Source: Microdochium bolleyi
Lineage: Eukaryota; Ascomycota; Sordariomycetes; Xylariales; Microdochiaceae
Assembly (NCBI GenBank): GCA_001566295.1
Contig: KQ964255.1
Span: 744,001-808,000 of the forward strand
Length of the DNA: 64,000 bases
Reading direction: 5' to 3'
How positions within the stretch are numbered: position 1 is the first letter of the stretch; every line of letters starts with the position of its first letter. Made by a program: the position numbers and the translations under genes. Shown piece after piece: positions 11,888 to 21,025 of this stretch. The notes beneath the pieces are model-generated. The model saw only the letters and a program-made list of their open reading frames with translations, was not told the origin of the DNA and searched no databases.

Positions 11888-12210
11888 GTGATAACATTAG
11901 CTGTAGGCTTTGGCAGTTTTCGGGAGCGCCTTGCGCCGACCAAGCCACGTGCCGCTGAGGAATGAGCACAATGCCGACCCAGGTACACCGTGGGGAAACG
12001 ATAGGCAGTTTTCTACTGTTCTTGGCCCTTGGGTGGCGTATGCTATCCAGTTGATCAGGCCGGCCATCACATGGCTGCGACAAGAGGTGGAGATGCCGAG
12101 CAGAACTTTGAGGTGGATTCAGTCGCGGGATGTAGCCACGACCGTAACCTCTACCTTGTCCTTGTTTTGTGTCATCCTCTTGTTCGACTCATATCCACAG
12201 TGCCATAAGC

Positions 12211-12757
12211 ATGGCAAAGCGCAGAACCCCCAAGACCGTCGTGGAGATGGAGACCGAAATGGGATTCCAGCTGAGTCGCCTGGAGGAGGGCTTGTCGGGC
12301 AGCCGGACAGCTTCGAGCGGCCCTCTCGCACGGCGACTCTTCTCCAATATGCACCCCGTTCCCAGCGATCTCCGCGAGCTGACCGAGAAAGAGCATCAAG
12401 AGTTCAGCAGGGGTAAGCACGCAAGTGAAAGCAAGTCCATGTCCCTGGGTCACGGTCAAACCAAGGTAATCCTAGCAAGTTGAATCTGTTGCTACAGTTT
12501 ACTGACAAAATGTTCCTCAGATCGTGGTGTATCACGGCGATTGCGTCATACTGGGCCATGATAGCGGTCCTGGTTCCTCCAGATTCCCTGTCGGTATTCA
12601 CTACGGCTTTGGACTGGACCTTGCCTTTCTCTTTCCCGAGTCCGAGGCGTCGCACGTGCTATGTGCGGCCAAGGTCAGTTTTCTCTCATCGTTCGTGATC
12701 GTACATTATCGCCGCAACTTGACCCCAAACTGACGTTGCCTATTTTCCTAGGTCTAA
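12211..12757 (+). CDS. Small orphan protein, three exons (tentative)
   Basis: Exons 12211..12465, 12521..12673 and 12752..12757 give 137 aa; both joins are phase 0. Each intron has a GT donor (GTAATC, GTCAGT), a CTGAC-type branch motif and a CAG or TAG acceptor, which is the main reason for the call. The last exon is only one sense codon plus the stop. The N-terminal part is charged and helical (VEMETEMGFQLSRLEEG), the second exon is hydrophobic and Gly-rich. I recognise no family. It could instead be the decayed front part of the 2EXR-like locus that follows directly. The start at 12211 is the first ATG in the frame. Confidence 0.4.
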
Positions 12758-12789
12758 AAGCAATTGGCAGCCACTCGGAATTCTAGTCC

Positions 12790-13468
12790 TAACTCTACCC
12801 CTAGCTTCCCGAACCTGTTCCCCTTTGGAGATTCGCCAGGCCATCTACAAGTTTGCGCTGCCTCGAGTGGATTGGGCAATGGTAGATGATGAGGAGTTCG
12901 AACACAACGACTTCCCAAGGGGCATAGGAGATCCAAGCGGCTTTCACTTCCCACTGAGCAACGCATTATCGGTTCCTAGGCTCAACAAGCAGATCCGCAG
13001 AGAAGCCCTGCCCTTCAGCTATCGACAGATCAAATTTTGCTTCCATAACCTCGAAAGCGCTACCAAATTCCTCATTGCAGTGGGTCAAATCGGACGCGAG
13101 AACATCGAGACGCTGCACTTAGCATGGGAAAGCATTTTGGAGCCTACCAACAATTGGGCCATGCCATTGCCAAGCTCCTGCTTGCGGGCGGTGCGGTCGC
13201 GTCCGACGAATTTGGCTGGCGTATTGGGGAATTCTTATACAACGAATTCGATACCAGTGGCAGCGTAGAGCCGTTTAAGTTGTTGTCGAACCAGTTTCGC
13301 CCCCTAGTGAATTAAAACAGGGAGGACAGTGGAGATGTTGAGGGGAGGTTCAGGACGATCGAGGAAGAAGAAGAGGAGATGGAGGAGCAGAGAAGCCTTA
13401 GCGCGCAGCAACTGGCTGTGTTGGGCAAGAGCATTTCCGTATTGCGCCTCCTCATGGGTCAGGCCTAG
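12790..13468 (+). pseudogene. Decayed 2EXR/F-box-like fungal gene
   Basis: From about 12815 the sequence reads LEIRQAIYKFALP, then VPRLNKQIRREALPFSYR and IGQIGRENIETLHLAWE, a pattern familiar from large fungal 2EXR / DUF3295-like families of unknown function that begin LPxEIRxxIYxFAL. There is no ATG in this frame; the residues expected just before (FPNLFP) lie one frame away. After LAWE the open frame ends and coding-like sequence continues in another frame from 13124, crosses a TAA at about 13313, and then reads on as a charged helix (EEQRSLSAQQLAVLGKS) to a stop at 13466-13468. Two frame changes and an internal stop indicate a pseudogene, although unseen introns could remove some of these breaks. 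Confidence 0.45.
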
Positions 13469-13728
13469 AAAGATGTTGGCAGCTTCGGTGTCAGAGAAAA
13501 CCGACAAGAAAGAGGAAATTGGGAAAGCCTGGACCCGGCTAGACCTTGCGCCCCCGGCGGGCTCCTGGCTAGGTTGCCGGTGAGCGGAAAGGGTGTGACA
13601 CTGTCAGAAGCTACTCAGTAGTAGGTACTTCTGGGCAGTAGCACTGTTGCGATCATTTGAGGAAGCGGTTGTAATTTGGTGCATTTCTGGACGGCTTTGC
13701 ATTACTGCCAGAACTCTCGATCCTGGGC

Positions 13729-14902
13729 TCATAGACGCATAATCGCTTGGGAAATGGCCACCTCGATCTGCCTCCATCTCCGCCCAAGAAGTTCGCGTTG
13801 GGCGGCTTGCCCAACCTCCAACTCCGCAACCTCTCGCACAGCCTTTCTGGCTGTGGCTGAAAACTCAACAAGTAACGATTTCAGCAATTCATTCATGGCT
13901 TCTCGGCAATGCTGGCCACAGCCTTCATCATCCAGAAACGCTTCCCATTGCGGTCGACTGCAGGGACACAACAGCCGGAGTGCGGCCTGTGTCTTCCTGC
14001 ATCCAAGAGTCACGGTATCCAACAGAAATGGACCAAGCAGCTCTCTATCCCGAAGTATCTTCTTCTGAGCTGGGCTCAACCTTGGCAGGATCACGTCATC
14101 AAGGCAAGTTTGATCCCACTTGTTCTCCATCGGGACAAAACCATACTCGGCCAACAGGAAGTCGTTTGTGTGTGTACCATAGGAAATGAAGATTTCTTGG
14201 CCGAGATCATACTCGCGATCTGCTGAGACGACGTAGCCGTCTGTTGTGGAGTTGACCTCGCATCCAGTATCGGCATGGTTGAAGCCATCCGCTATTGGGA
14301 CCAAGGCCAGCCTGTCAGTTGAGGGGTATGTTTCCATCTGCGGCGTAGTGTAGTAGAAGCTCCTTGTATTGATGATCAACCAGCTATGAAGGTAGTCATC
14401 TCGTTGAAGATGGGGAAAGGATTTCGCGACGCGAGCCCAGTCTCGACGGAAGCTGTGCTGCTGGTTCTCGACAATGTTTCTTGCAGGCTTTGGGAGGAAC
14501 TGTTGGAGCCTTTCGTGCCACGTCAAGGGTATGCCGATGCTGAGTTCAGCCAACGTGGGCAGAGAATCTCTCCACAAGGACAATTCCGACGCAGCGCTGA
14601 TTGTGAGGTCAGCAGCCAGGAGAGCGTGGATTGATGTGTCAGATGGCAGCTTGCCAGAGATATGCCTGGGTACTGTGTGTAGACTGCGGATCAGCCCAGT
14701 GGGGACACTCAGGATATCCTCTCCTTCCTGTGATCGTCTGATTAGATCACCCGACTCGCCTAATGCAGTTCGTGCTTTAAGTTATCAGACCTACCTTGAG
14801 ACGACGACAAGCGACCATTCCCGACCCTCGCCCGGGGGTTTTCGTGGGGGAAACTCCGTGCAGCACCACCCCCTTACTCTTGGCCCAATCTAGAAATTCC
14901 AT
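13729..14902 (-). CDS. SET-domain protein methyltransferase (LSMT/SETD6/Rkm-like)
   Basis: Exons 14795..14902 and 13729..14727 (phase 0, GTAGGT donor), 368 aa. The N-terminus reads GRGSGMVACRRLKEGEDILSVP, the opening SET motif of the Rubisco-LSMT class, which confirms the splice join. Later come the iSET-like helices, ADGFNHADTG (the NH motif at the cofactor pocket) and GQEIFISYGTHTNDFLLAEYGF with the catalytic-type SYG/Y elements. A C-terminal helical substrate-binding region follows, as in LSMT, SETD3/6 and yeast Rkm enzymes. It likely transfers methyl groups from S-adenosylmethionine to a lysine (or histidine) of a ribosomal or other protein; the substrate is not predictable here. It lies in tandem with an N-terminal protein methyltransferase, also on the minus strand. 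Confidence 0.88.
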
Positions 14903-15488
14903 AAGAGACAAGCAAGGGAGAGTTGGTCGTGCTAGAAGACGGCGTTAAGGGTGGTTGGTCGTTGGGTGGCAAGGCATTGGAGAAGCATCTAACCGGGTCT
15001 AACAATCGCATGAAGTGCGGGTTAGTGTGAAGAACATGAAGGCCAAGGGCGGGATATGCGCGGGGTTAGAAGGCTACGTCATCACGACAATAAAGTACAG
15101 TGGTATCTGATAAGGATTGATCTCAATATCGCCTGGTAACCCAGTGAACCTCACCCATGGGCTCCGGCGAACGACAACGAAGAACGGTAAAGGCAAATCA
15201 GCTTGGAGGATTCTGGGCAGGCAGATATTGTCTTCTAAATCCACCAGTCAATGGAGCGTCACTCCTCTAGCAACGAATTACTCGATTCAGTGACACAGGA
15301 ACTACCTGGTGCCCACCAAGAGAACACGGCACGTTGGGATTCGGCATTGGATACGCCTCGCGTTTTTTAAGAGGCAGAAACACCACAGTACCCGACTGGA
15401 CAATTTGATCTAGATGTCGCATTGTAACAGGTGACAAGGCGAAACAATGAAACCCCGCTCCGACCTTCTTCTTCTTCATCCTTCTCGA
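14903..15488. other. Intergenic region upstream of the SET gene
   Basis: About 590 bp between the SET gene start and the end of the next minus-strand gene. A CRE-like TACGTCA lies near 15075. I see no gene or repeat. Confidence 0.4.
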
Positions 15489-16237
15489 TCACGAGGAATC
15501 CCTGCCTATCGTATCTTTGGGCCTCAACGCGTAAGAATGGACGGGGAGAAGTTGTTGCGGAGAGCGGCGGAGAAACCCCTTCTGCGTCTCGGTCCGGATA
15601 GTACGCCAACCTGCTTTCTCGAACAGACTCAAAAAGTTCGAGTCCACCCTCGTAACACTCCCGTCGACTTCATCGAAGGCATCAGAGCCACTGGTGCTCA
15701 CATTCTCCTTGACGACCATGATCCCACTAACAGGGTTGAGCGCGGCCCTGCACCGCTCCAAGAAAGCCACAAGCTGCTCGTCCGTCAGGTAGCCTACGCA
15801 CCATTGTACCCAGATCAAGTCGTACAAGATCCCATCTGAGGGGCGCCAGTCCTCTAGTCCGACATTGAAGACATTCCTCACCCCTGCCACCTGTTGCAAA
15901 GGGCCGACAAACTTGGCAATAGGCTCTACGACATCGACCGCACCTGCCACTTCGACAAGCAGGCCTTTCGTTATCCTCCCAATACTGTCTCGCATGTTCA
16001 GCATGAGCAACCGCAACCGCTTTCCCAGATGACTTACCCGGCCCCACCCTCAAGCGCGTTCTCAACCGTGCGTCGACCATTCTTCTTCCCAATGCCGAGC
16101 TTTGCGAGAAAAGCGCGGGACCCCTGGAGGTCCACTTTGGAGACGTGGGAGAAGCCGGTCATGGAAGGAATGCCACCGAGCATGCCATCAACATCGGCAT
16201 TGACATTTTCCCAATATGTTATTGCGGAACTGGTCAT
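15489..16237 (-). CDS. N-terminal Xaa-Pro-Lys N-methyltransferase (NTMT1/Tae1-like)
   Basis: Exons 16038..16237 and 15489..15984 (phase 2 intron, GTAAGT donor), 231 aa. The joined motif reads ALEGGAGGIGRITKGLL, the SAM-binding glycine loop of PF05891. The N-terminus SAITYWENVNADVDGMLGG matches the YWxxVxATVDGMLGG opening of NTMT1, and WVQWCVGYLTDEQLVAFLERC and VVKENV are further family blocks; the end LLPVHSYALRP is the normal terminus. The enzyme alpha-N-methylates proteins exposing X-Pro-Lys after Met removal, in yeast the ribosomal proteins Rps25 and Rpl12. The frame is open up to an earlier ATG at 16426, but homology begins at 16237, so that start was chosen. Confidence 0.92.
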
Positions 16238-17937
16238 TTCTTCCTGGGTTGTGCGGTGTGATGGGTTGTGCGCCAAGTAGTCGAAGTTTTTGGTCTGCGC
16301 AGGTGATTTGTTTTGTTTGGTGGGGAAGGGGAAAATCACCTTCGGCCGCCACCCCGCGGCCGCCAGCAGTGCAACAACACAATGTCCTAGCGCCATGGCA
16401 CAGACTGCCATGTCCGTCAACGCCACGGGCCACGACTAATGGCTGCGAGCCAGATCGGGAACAGACACCAGGAACATGGTCGCGAGCCGCTCTATCTCAA
16501 TCCTGATCCGCATGCCCAGAGACCGGCCAGGATGCACTATCATGGAAGACACCACCATGAGTCAGCAGGACCACGGTGCTGTGCCAAGACATGAAGCACC
16601 GCACAGCACCACGGGGCCGGGAATAACACTCGGTGAAGGAGAAGGAGTATGTGATTCAAATGGCTCCCTTAACCCGACAGTCCTTACCTTGTACTTCAGC
16701 GATCGATCCAAGTATCATCCTGCCCCATCACTTGGACCAGTTACGCAATTGATGAGAATGGTATCTCTTCTAAGAGAGTCGAGACACGACAACCCTAAGA
16801 GACAACGATATCCAGGACACTGTGATGTTGCTCAAGCTTTTCCTACCCTGCACAACAGCAACCCCGAAGCCCGAACGAACGGCTGACCCCGGAGGTCGGA
16901 TCGTGACAGGTAGGTAGATTATAAAGTAATTATCAAGATCTTCTAGTGGTTTTGGGAATGATCCTCGGCTTTGAGTGCTCGGCCTATGCTTGCAGGAAGG
17001 CAGGTCTGGAGTGAAAGGAGCCAAGGGCTTTGTTCTCTTTGGCAACCTCATGGCCACGGGTGAGAAAGCTGGAAGATAATAGTCGATCGTTACTTTTTAA
17101 TGAGAGGGAGATTTGTCATGGAACGTTTTTTCTGCCTAATTGCACCCAAGTTGAAAACCGCCTTTTAAAAATATAAGCATTTGTGCGACATTCACAAAAT
17201 TTGTTAGGTAGAAGTAGCTGAGCAAGAACGTTGTTGGTTCTCCTGCTGAGCTTGAGTCTCATAAGACTGTGTGACCCTGGCGCGCGCGAAGTTGCGCGAG
17301 TCCGGGCCTAGCAAGAGCCAAGGAGACACGACTTGCCTGTTCCAGAAATGCTACCGCCCGGGTTTGCACTTTTCCTAAACCCAAGGACCGCTCTTTCGCT
17401 CTGTGGATATAGAATGATTCTTCAATTGACTTGACGCTGACGGTATGGTTTAGGAGTTGGTCAATGACAGGCGAGCAGACAAGCATTGCAAGAGTTAACA
17501 ACTATTATGGTCCTTTTGAACTACCAGATTACAAGGGTGAAGCTGCCTCAGACTCGCGCCCGCGAAAGGTGTTTTTCCTCCTTTGGCAATCCTACTGCTT
17601 CAGGGCAAAAACACGGAAGATACGGCCATTCACCCCATGCAGTGCTAATATAATACTGACAGCGAGATATCTTGGATGAAGAGGTTATGGGTCAAGAGTA
17701 GCAGGGCCGCCGTCGCGAGGTTTTCTGTGCCTACATATCGTAACAGCAAGGCCCTGGTCCAGGAATTATTCCTCGGCGAAGGGCCAAGTTTGATGCCTAT
17801 ATTAGACGGGGTTGAGTCCCAAGCATCGAGCTTAGAGAATAAAGAATATCAGAGCATCCTGACCAGAACATCCTGCTCATTCACTTCGTTTTCCCCACAT
17901 CAGCATCTTCCCATCGAAAAGAACAAAATAAACAATA
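16238..17937. other. Intergenic region, 1.7 kb
   Basis: Contains the promoter of the methyltransferase on the left. On the right, a TATA-like element (CCTATATTAGACGG, near 17795) and a leader precede the broken secreted-protein gene. Open frames in between are short and unlike protein. An AT-rich patch near 17095-17215 is the only compositional change. Confidence 0.4.
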
Positions 17938-18465
17938 TGAGGCTCAACAACATCTTCACCGCTGGCGCTGCCACCCTCGCCGTCCCAGCACTCTCCCAAA
18001 GCCACCACTGCTACAGCAGCGGAGCCGCCGCCATCACCGGCGCCGTCTACGACCACGCCAAGAACGCCTGCCAGGGCTGGAGCGGCAACCGCGGTGCTCT
18101 GCAAGGGTTGGTTCCGCGCCGCCCGGCGACGTCCCGCCGGTTCTGCGTCAACAACCTGGCCGAAGCGCATCGAGTTCTTTCGTCAACCAACGAGAACACC
18201 CAGCAGGGGTTCGACCTCGACGACGGCGACTGCCTGCGGAACTTTTGAGAGGCTCAACGACCTGTGCGATTCCACGATCCTCGGCCAGCCGGAGTACACC
18301 AGAGGCGGCCGCCTCTGGAACTCGAGCTGGTTCTTCAAGTAGGTTTTGAACCCTTTTTTTCTTTTGGCTCTGCTGGTTTGGGGGCTTGTGAAAGAAAAGG
18401 TTGAATACTAATGATGGCGAACTGGCAGGGCTGATACCCAAGGACCGGGCCACTGCCAGTGGTAG
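17938..18465 (+). pseudogene. Broken small secreted protein gene (Y3-like family)
   Basis: ATG at 17938 begins a clear signal peptide (MRLNNIFTAGAATLAVPALS) followed by HHCYSSG and a mature domain with few Cys, like small secreted fungal proteins of the Y3 glycan-binding type. From about 18105 the coding signal changes frame repeatedly: near 18105-18110, 18120-18140, 18176-18185, and at a TTTT run at 18243-18246, where the first frame hits TGA. The last frame reads LNDLCDSTILGQPEYTRGG and ends in an intron (donor GTAGGT at 18339, acceptor before 18429). The final exon, 18429..18465, encodes ADTQGPGHCQW and a stop, a plausible family terminus. The original gene is thus recognisable at both ends, but about four indels disrupt the middle. 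Sequencing or assembly error is the alternative. Confidence 0.6.
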
Positions 18466-18745
18466 ACGATGCCGGTAAGACACCATCGAAACAAGCAGCA
18501 GCAGGCGCCACGGGCAAGCAAGGGTATGTGAAACGAGGCGCCATCTGCGGGCCATGGATTCAAAGCCTTTGATAGAGAGATACGAGCAACAGCCAAAACT
18601 TGAAGGGTTTAATCATTCGCAACCAAATCGATCGCGGCATTACTCTCGCACTGCCACTATTCATGCGGCCCATGTCCTCAGGAGATAGTCCGGTCGGCCG
18701 GAAAGACAAAAAAAGAAGATAATGATCCATTACAAAAAGGCAAAA

Positions 18746-18864
18746 ACGTACAACACCGGGGATTCGCTGGTCGTCACCGACCCAACTACTGATCCGGCGG
18801 TATCGAGCTTGTGTACAGGGGAGCGGACGGGACCCTCAATTTTCTCGATCCTATGGTCGTACGT
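18746..18864 (-). rRNA. 5S ribosomal RNA gene (dispersed, intact)
   Basis: The minus strand reads ACGTACGACCATAGG at the 5' end, then GGTCCCGTCCGCTC, AGTAGTTGGGTCGGTGACGA, CCAGCGAATCCC and GGTGTTGTACGT, the standard ascomycete 5S order. The terminal stem pairs ACGTAC with GTACGT. The internal stem ATCGAG (near base 16) pairs with CTCGAT (near base 58); the helix sequence differs from the Neurospora form I remember, but pairing is kept. A T5 run at 18742-18746 ends transcription. A TATA-like TTTATAAC lies 24-32 nt upstream (plus strand 18888-18896), matching the TATA position known for Neurospora 5S genes. It stands alone, with no tandem copy or rDNA nearby. Confidence 0.95.
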
Positions 18865-19307
18865 GCTAGAGAATGCTCTCAGATTGTGTTATAAACTTCT
18901 CGCGGATACGTGGCTGTGTTATGTGGTGGGCAACGGGTATGTATATGGGAGGAGAAGGCACGTGGCGACGAGGACCCGCTGCTGGTCAGATGGTGGGGGA
19001 GAAGTCGATGCTGGTCTTTAACATGATGCGATTTCCGGAAATCCCTCTTGCTTTATCGAGAATGGCACTTGATGGGTCACTTCTAATGGTTTCAGCTATG
19101 ACCGAGATCCCGGTAGAGCCCGGGGGTGCCTCTACAGGACACACCGTCTTTAAAATCGCATCCAGAGGTGCAAGCTATGTCGGGAAGACATATATTTCGC
19201 GTTTCTATTGATAATATGTATCTACGCGAGAGCGATAATGTGGATGAAGTGCAAAATCTGACAAAAAGCAACCTCTAGCCGGCCTGACCAACATGACACA
19301 CACAAGT
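18865..19307. other. Spacer between 5S gene and MFS gene
   Basis: Holds the TATA-like element of the 5S gene at 18888-18896 and the 3' flank of the MFS gene. No other feature is seen. Confidence 0.45.
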
Positions 19308-21025
19308 CTACTGGTACTTGTGCATCCGCGAGCCCGGGCGCAGCACAAAGTGGATCGCGACGTATGATAGCAGGCCCGTCAAGCAGAGCCCGCTGATGAC
19401 GCCGAAGCCCATGAGGTATTTTGGTGCGTCCTTGCTAGGGAAGAGGTACGAGCCGTAGATCTGGGCGAGGTTGCCCATAGCGTTGATGAAGGCGAGGGCA
19501 ATGGCGCGGGTCTCAGGCTGCAAGTGGCCGAACGTCGAGGAGCCGTACGAAATGGCCAGCCCGTTGGCGGCCCAGAGTGCACTGGCCATGAGCACGAGTA
19601 GCACATAGCGCGCCGTGAAGTCGTAGACGGCGCAGATGGCTACGGAGCACACCATGGCGGCCGCCAGCCACGCGCCCAGCACGAGCCCGCGGTTCTGCGG
19701 GAACCGGTCCATCGTGACGCCCGTGACGAGCGTGACGACAAAGGCCGCGGCGTAGATCGGGACCGTCATGTACTGCGCGACGTGGGCAGTGTACCCGAGG
19801 CCATTGACGAGTGTCGGGTAGAAGTAAGACAGCGTCGAGGAGCCGACGATGGCCATGTAGCCGACGACGAAGAGCCACACGCGCCAGTTCAGGATGGCCA
19901 TCTTGAGCGCGGCCAGGTGGGAGGGCTTGTCGCCGCCCTCGGCGCTGTCGTTCTGAACGTTGTCGGCGAGCAGGCGCTGCATGGCCAGCTCGCGCTCACG
20001 AGGCGAGAACTTGGATGTGGTGGCCGGAAAGTCGAGCAGGACAAAGGCGGCGATGATCGAGACGCCGGCAGTCGCGACACCCTCGACAACGAAGAGCCAG
20101 CGCCAACCGGCAAGTCCGTGGGCACCATCCAAGCTCGATGTGATGGCTCCAGCGAGCAGCCCACCGAAGGCGCCGGACAAGATCGCGGCTGAGATGTACA
20201 CGGCGAACCGCTTACTCTGCTCCGACTTCTTGTACCACGAAGATATCACCAGAATCACGCCCCTGTGCCTGTGTTAGCTTCTCAAACTGCGATAGTGTCA
20301 GAGTTGTGGGGTTTCTTACGGTGCAAACCCTGCCTCGAGCACGCCCATGGCCACGCGGAATCCGATGAGGGCCTTGTAGTCAGGGACCCAGGCCATGCCA
20401 AGTGTCACGAGGCCCCAGATGAACATGATTGCGGGTAGGAAGCGAGAAGGCCGAGTGCGGGCGAGGATCATGCTAGAGGCACGGAAACGGGTCAGCCAGG
20501 CGTTCGGCGTGGGTCAGAGCAAGAAAGAGGGATAGGGATGGCCGGTTGTCGGAGGTGCTGTATGCGAGCAAACCACCATCCGTGAAAGGGGACTCTCCAC
20601 CAGAACCAGCATCAGCACCACCAGACGAAGGAATCTACTGACTTGGACGGAACCTCGAACAAAACGTAGCCGATGAAGAAGACGACGAGGGCGATCGAGT
20701 ACTTGTCCGAAGTGAGCTCGAGATCTCGTTCCATGCCTGCGATTTTGGCGTTGCCGATCTGTGAGCAAGTCTGGTCAGCTCAGGTTCTTTTCCCCTCAGG
20801 CATTCCATCGACGACAGAGGAGACACCTACGTTTGTCCGGTCGAGGTAAGACATCAAGTACATAATCCATATGCAAGGCAGGAGATATAGGTCGATCTTG
20901 CGCACGAGTCTCTTCTCCTCCTCCGTGTTGGGCACGTAGACCGCACCGAGGCTCCCCTCGCGCTGCTTGACGGCCTTGACGTCCATCTCCTCACGGTGAG
21001 AGTCCCGTTCGTCCGGCTTGCCCAT
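19308..21025 (-). CDS. MFS anion:cation symporter (Dal5/TNA1-like)
   Basis: Exons 20831..21025, 20643..20758, 20320..20472, 19308..20262 give 472 aa; all joins keep frame. Exon 1 ends in YLMSYLDRTN and exon 2 begins IGNAKIAGM, the hallmark first-helix block of the ACS family (TC 2.A.1.14). VPSNMILARTRPSRFLP, GFRVAMGVLEAGFAPGVI and SSWYKKSEQSKR follow in the expected order. About twelve hydrophobic segments are present with a central loop near residues 205-240. Relatives carry allantoate, nicotinate, pantothenate, vitamin or dipeptide-like anions into the cell; the substrate cannot be fixed here. Upstream frame continues to 21283 without family similarity, so the ATG at 21025 was taken. Confidence 0.9.

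Larger units (their letters stand above)
11043..12210. other. Intergenic region with microsatellite and 5S relic
   Basis: No protein gene is supported in about 1.2 kb. It holds a GAC trinucleotide run near 11333-11358 and a truncated 5S rRNA copy at about 11831-11887, listed separately. Confidence 0.45.

Noticed and set aside
16238..16426. N-terminal extension of the Xaa-Pro-Lys methyltransferase to an earlier ATG
   Set aside because: Family similarity begins at the ATG at 16237; the extension has no conserved pattern and is probably 5' UTR.
18873..19211. 112-codon plus-strand frame next to the 5S gene
   Set aside because: It overlaps the 5S upstream promoter, has no family pattern and no splice support.
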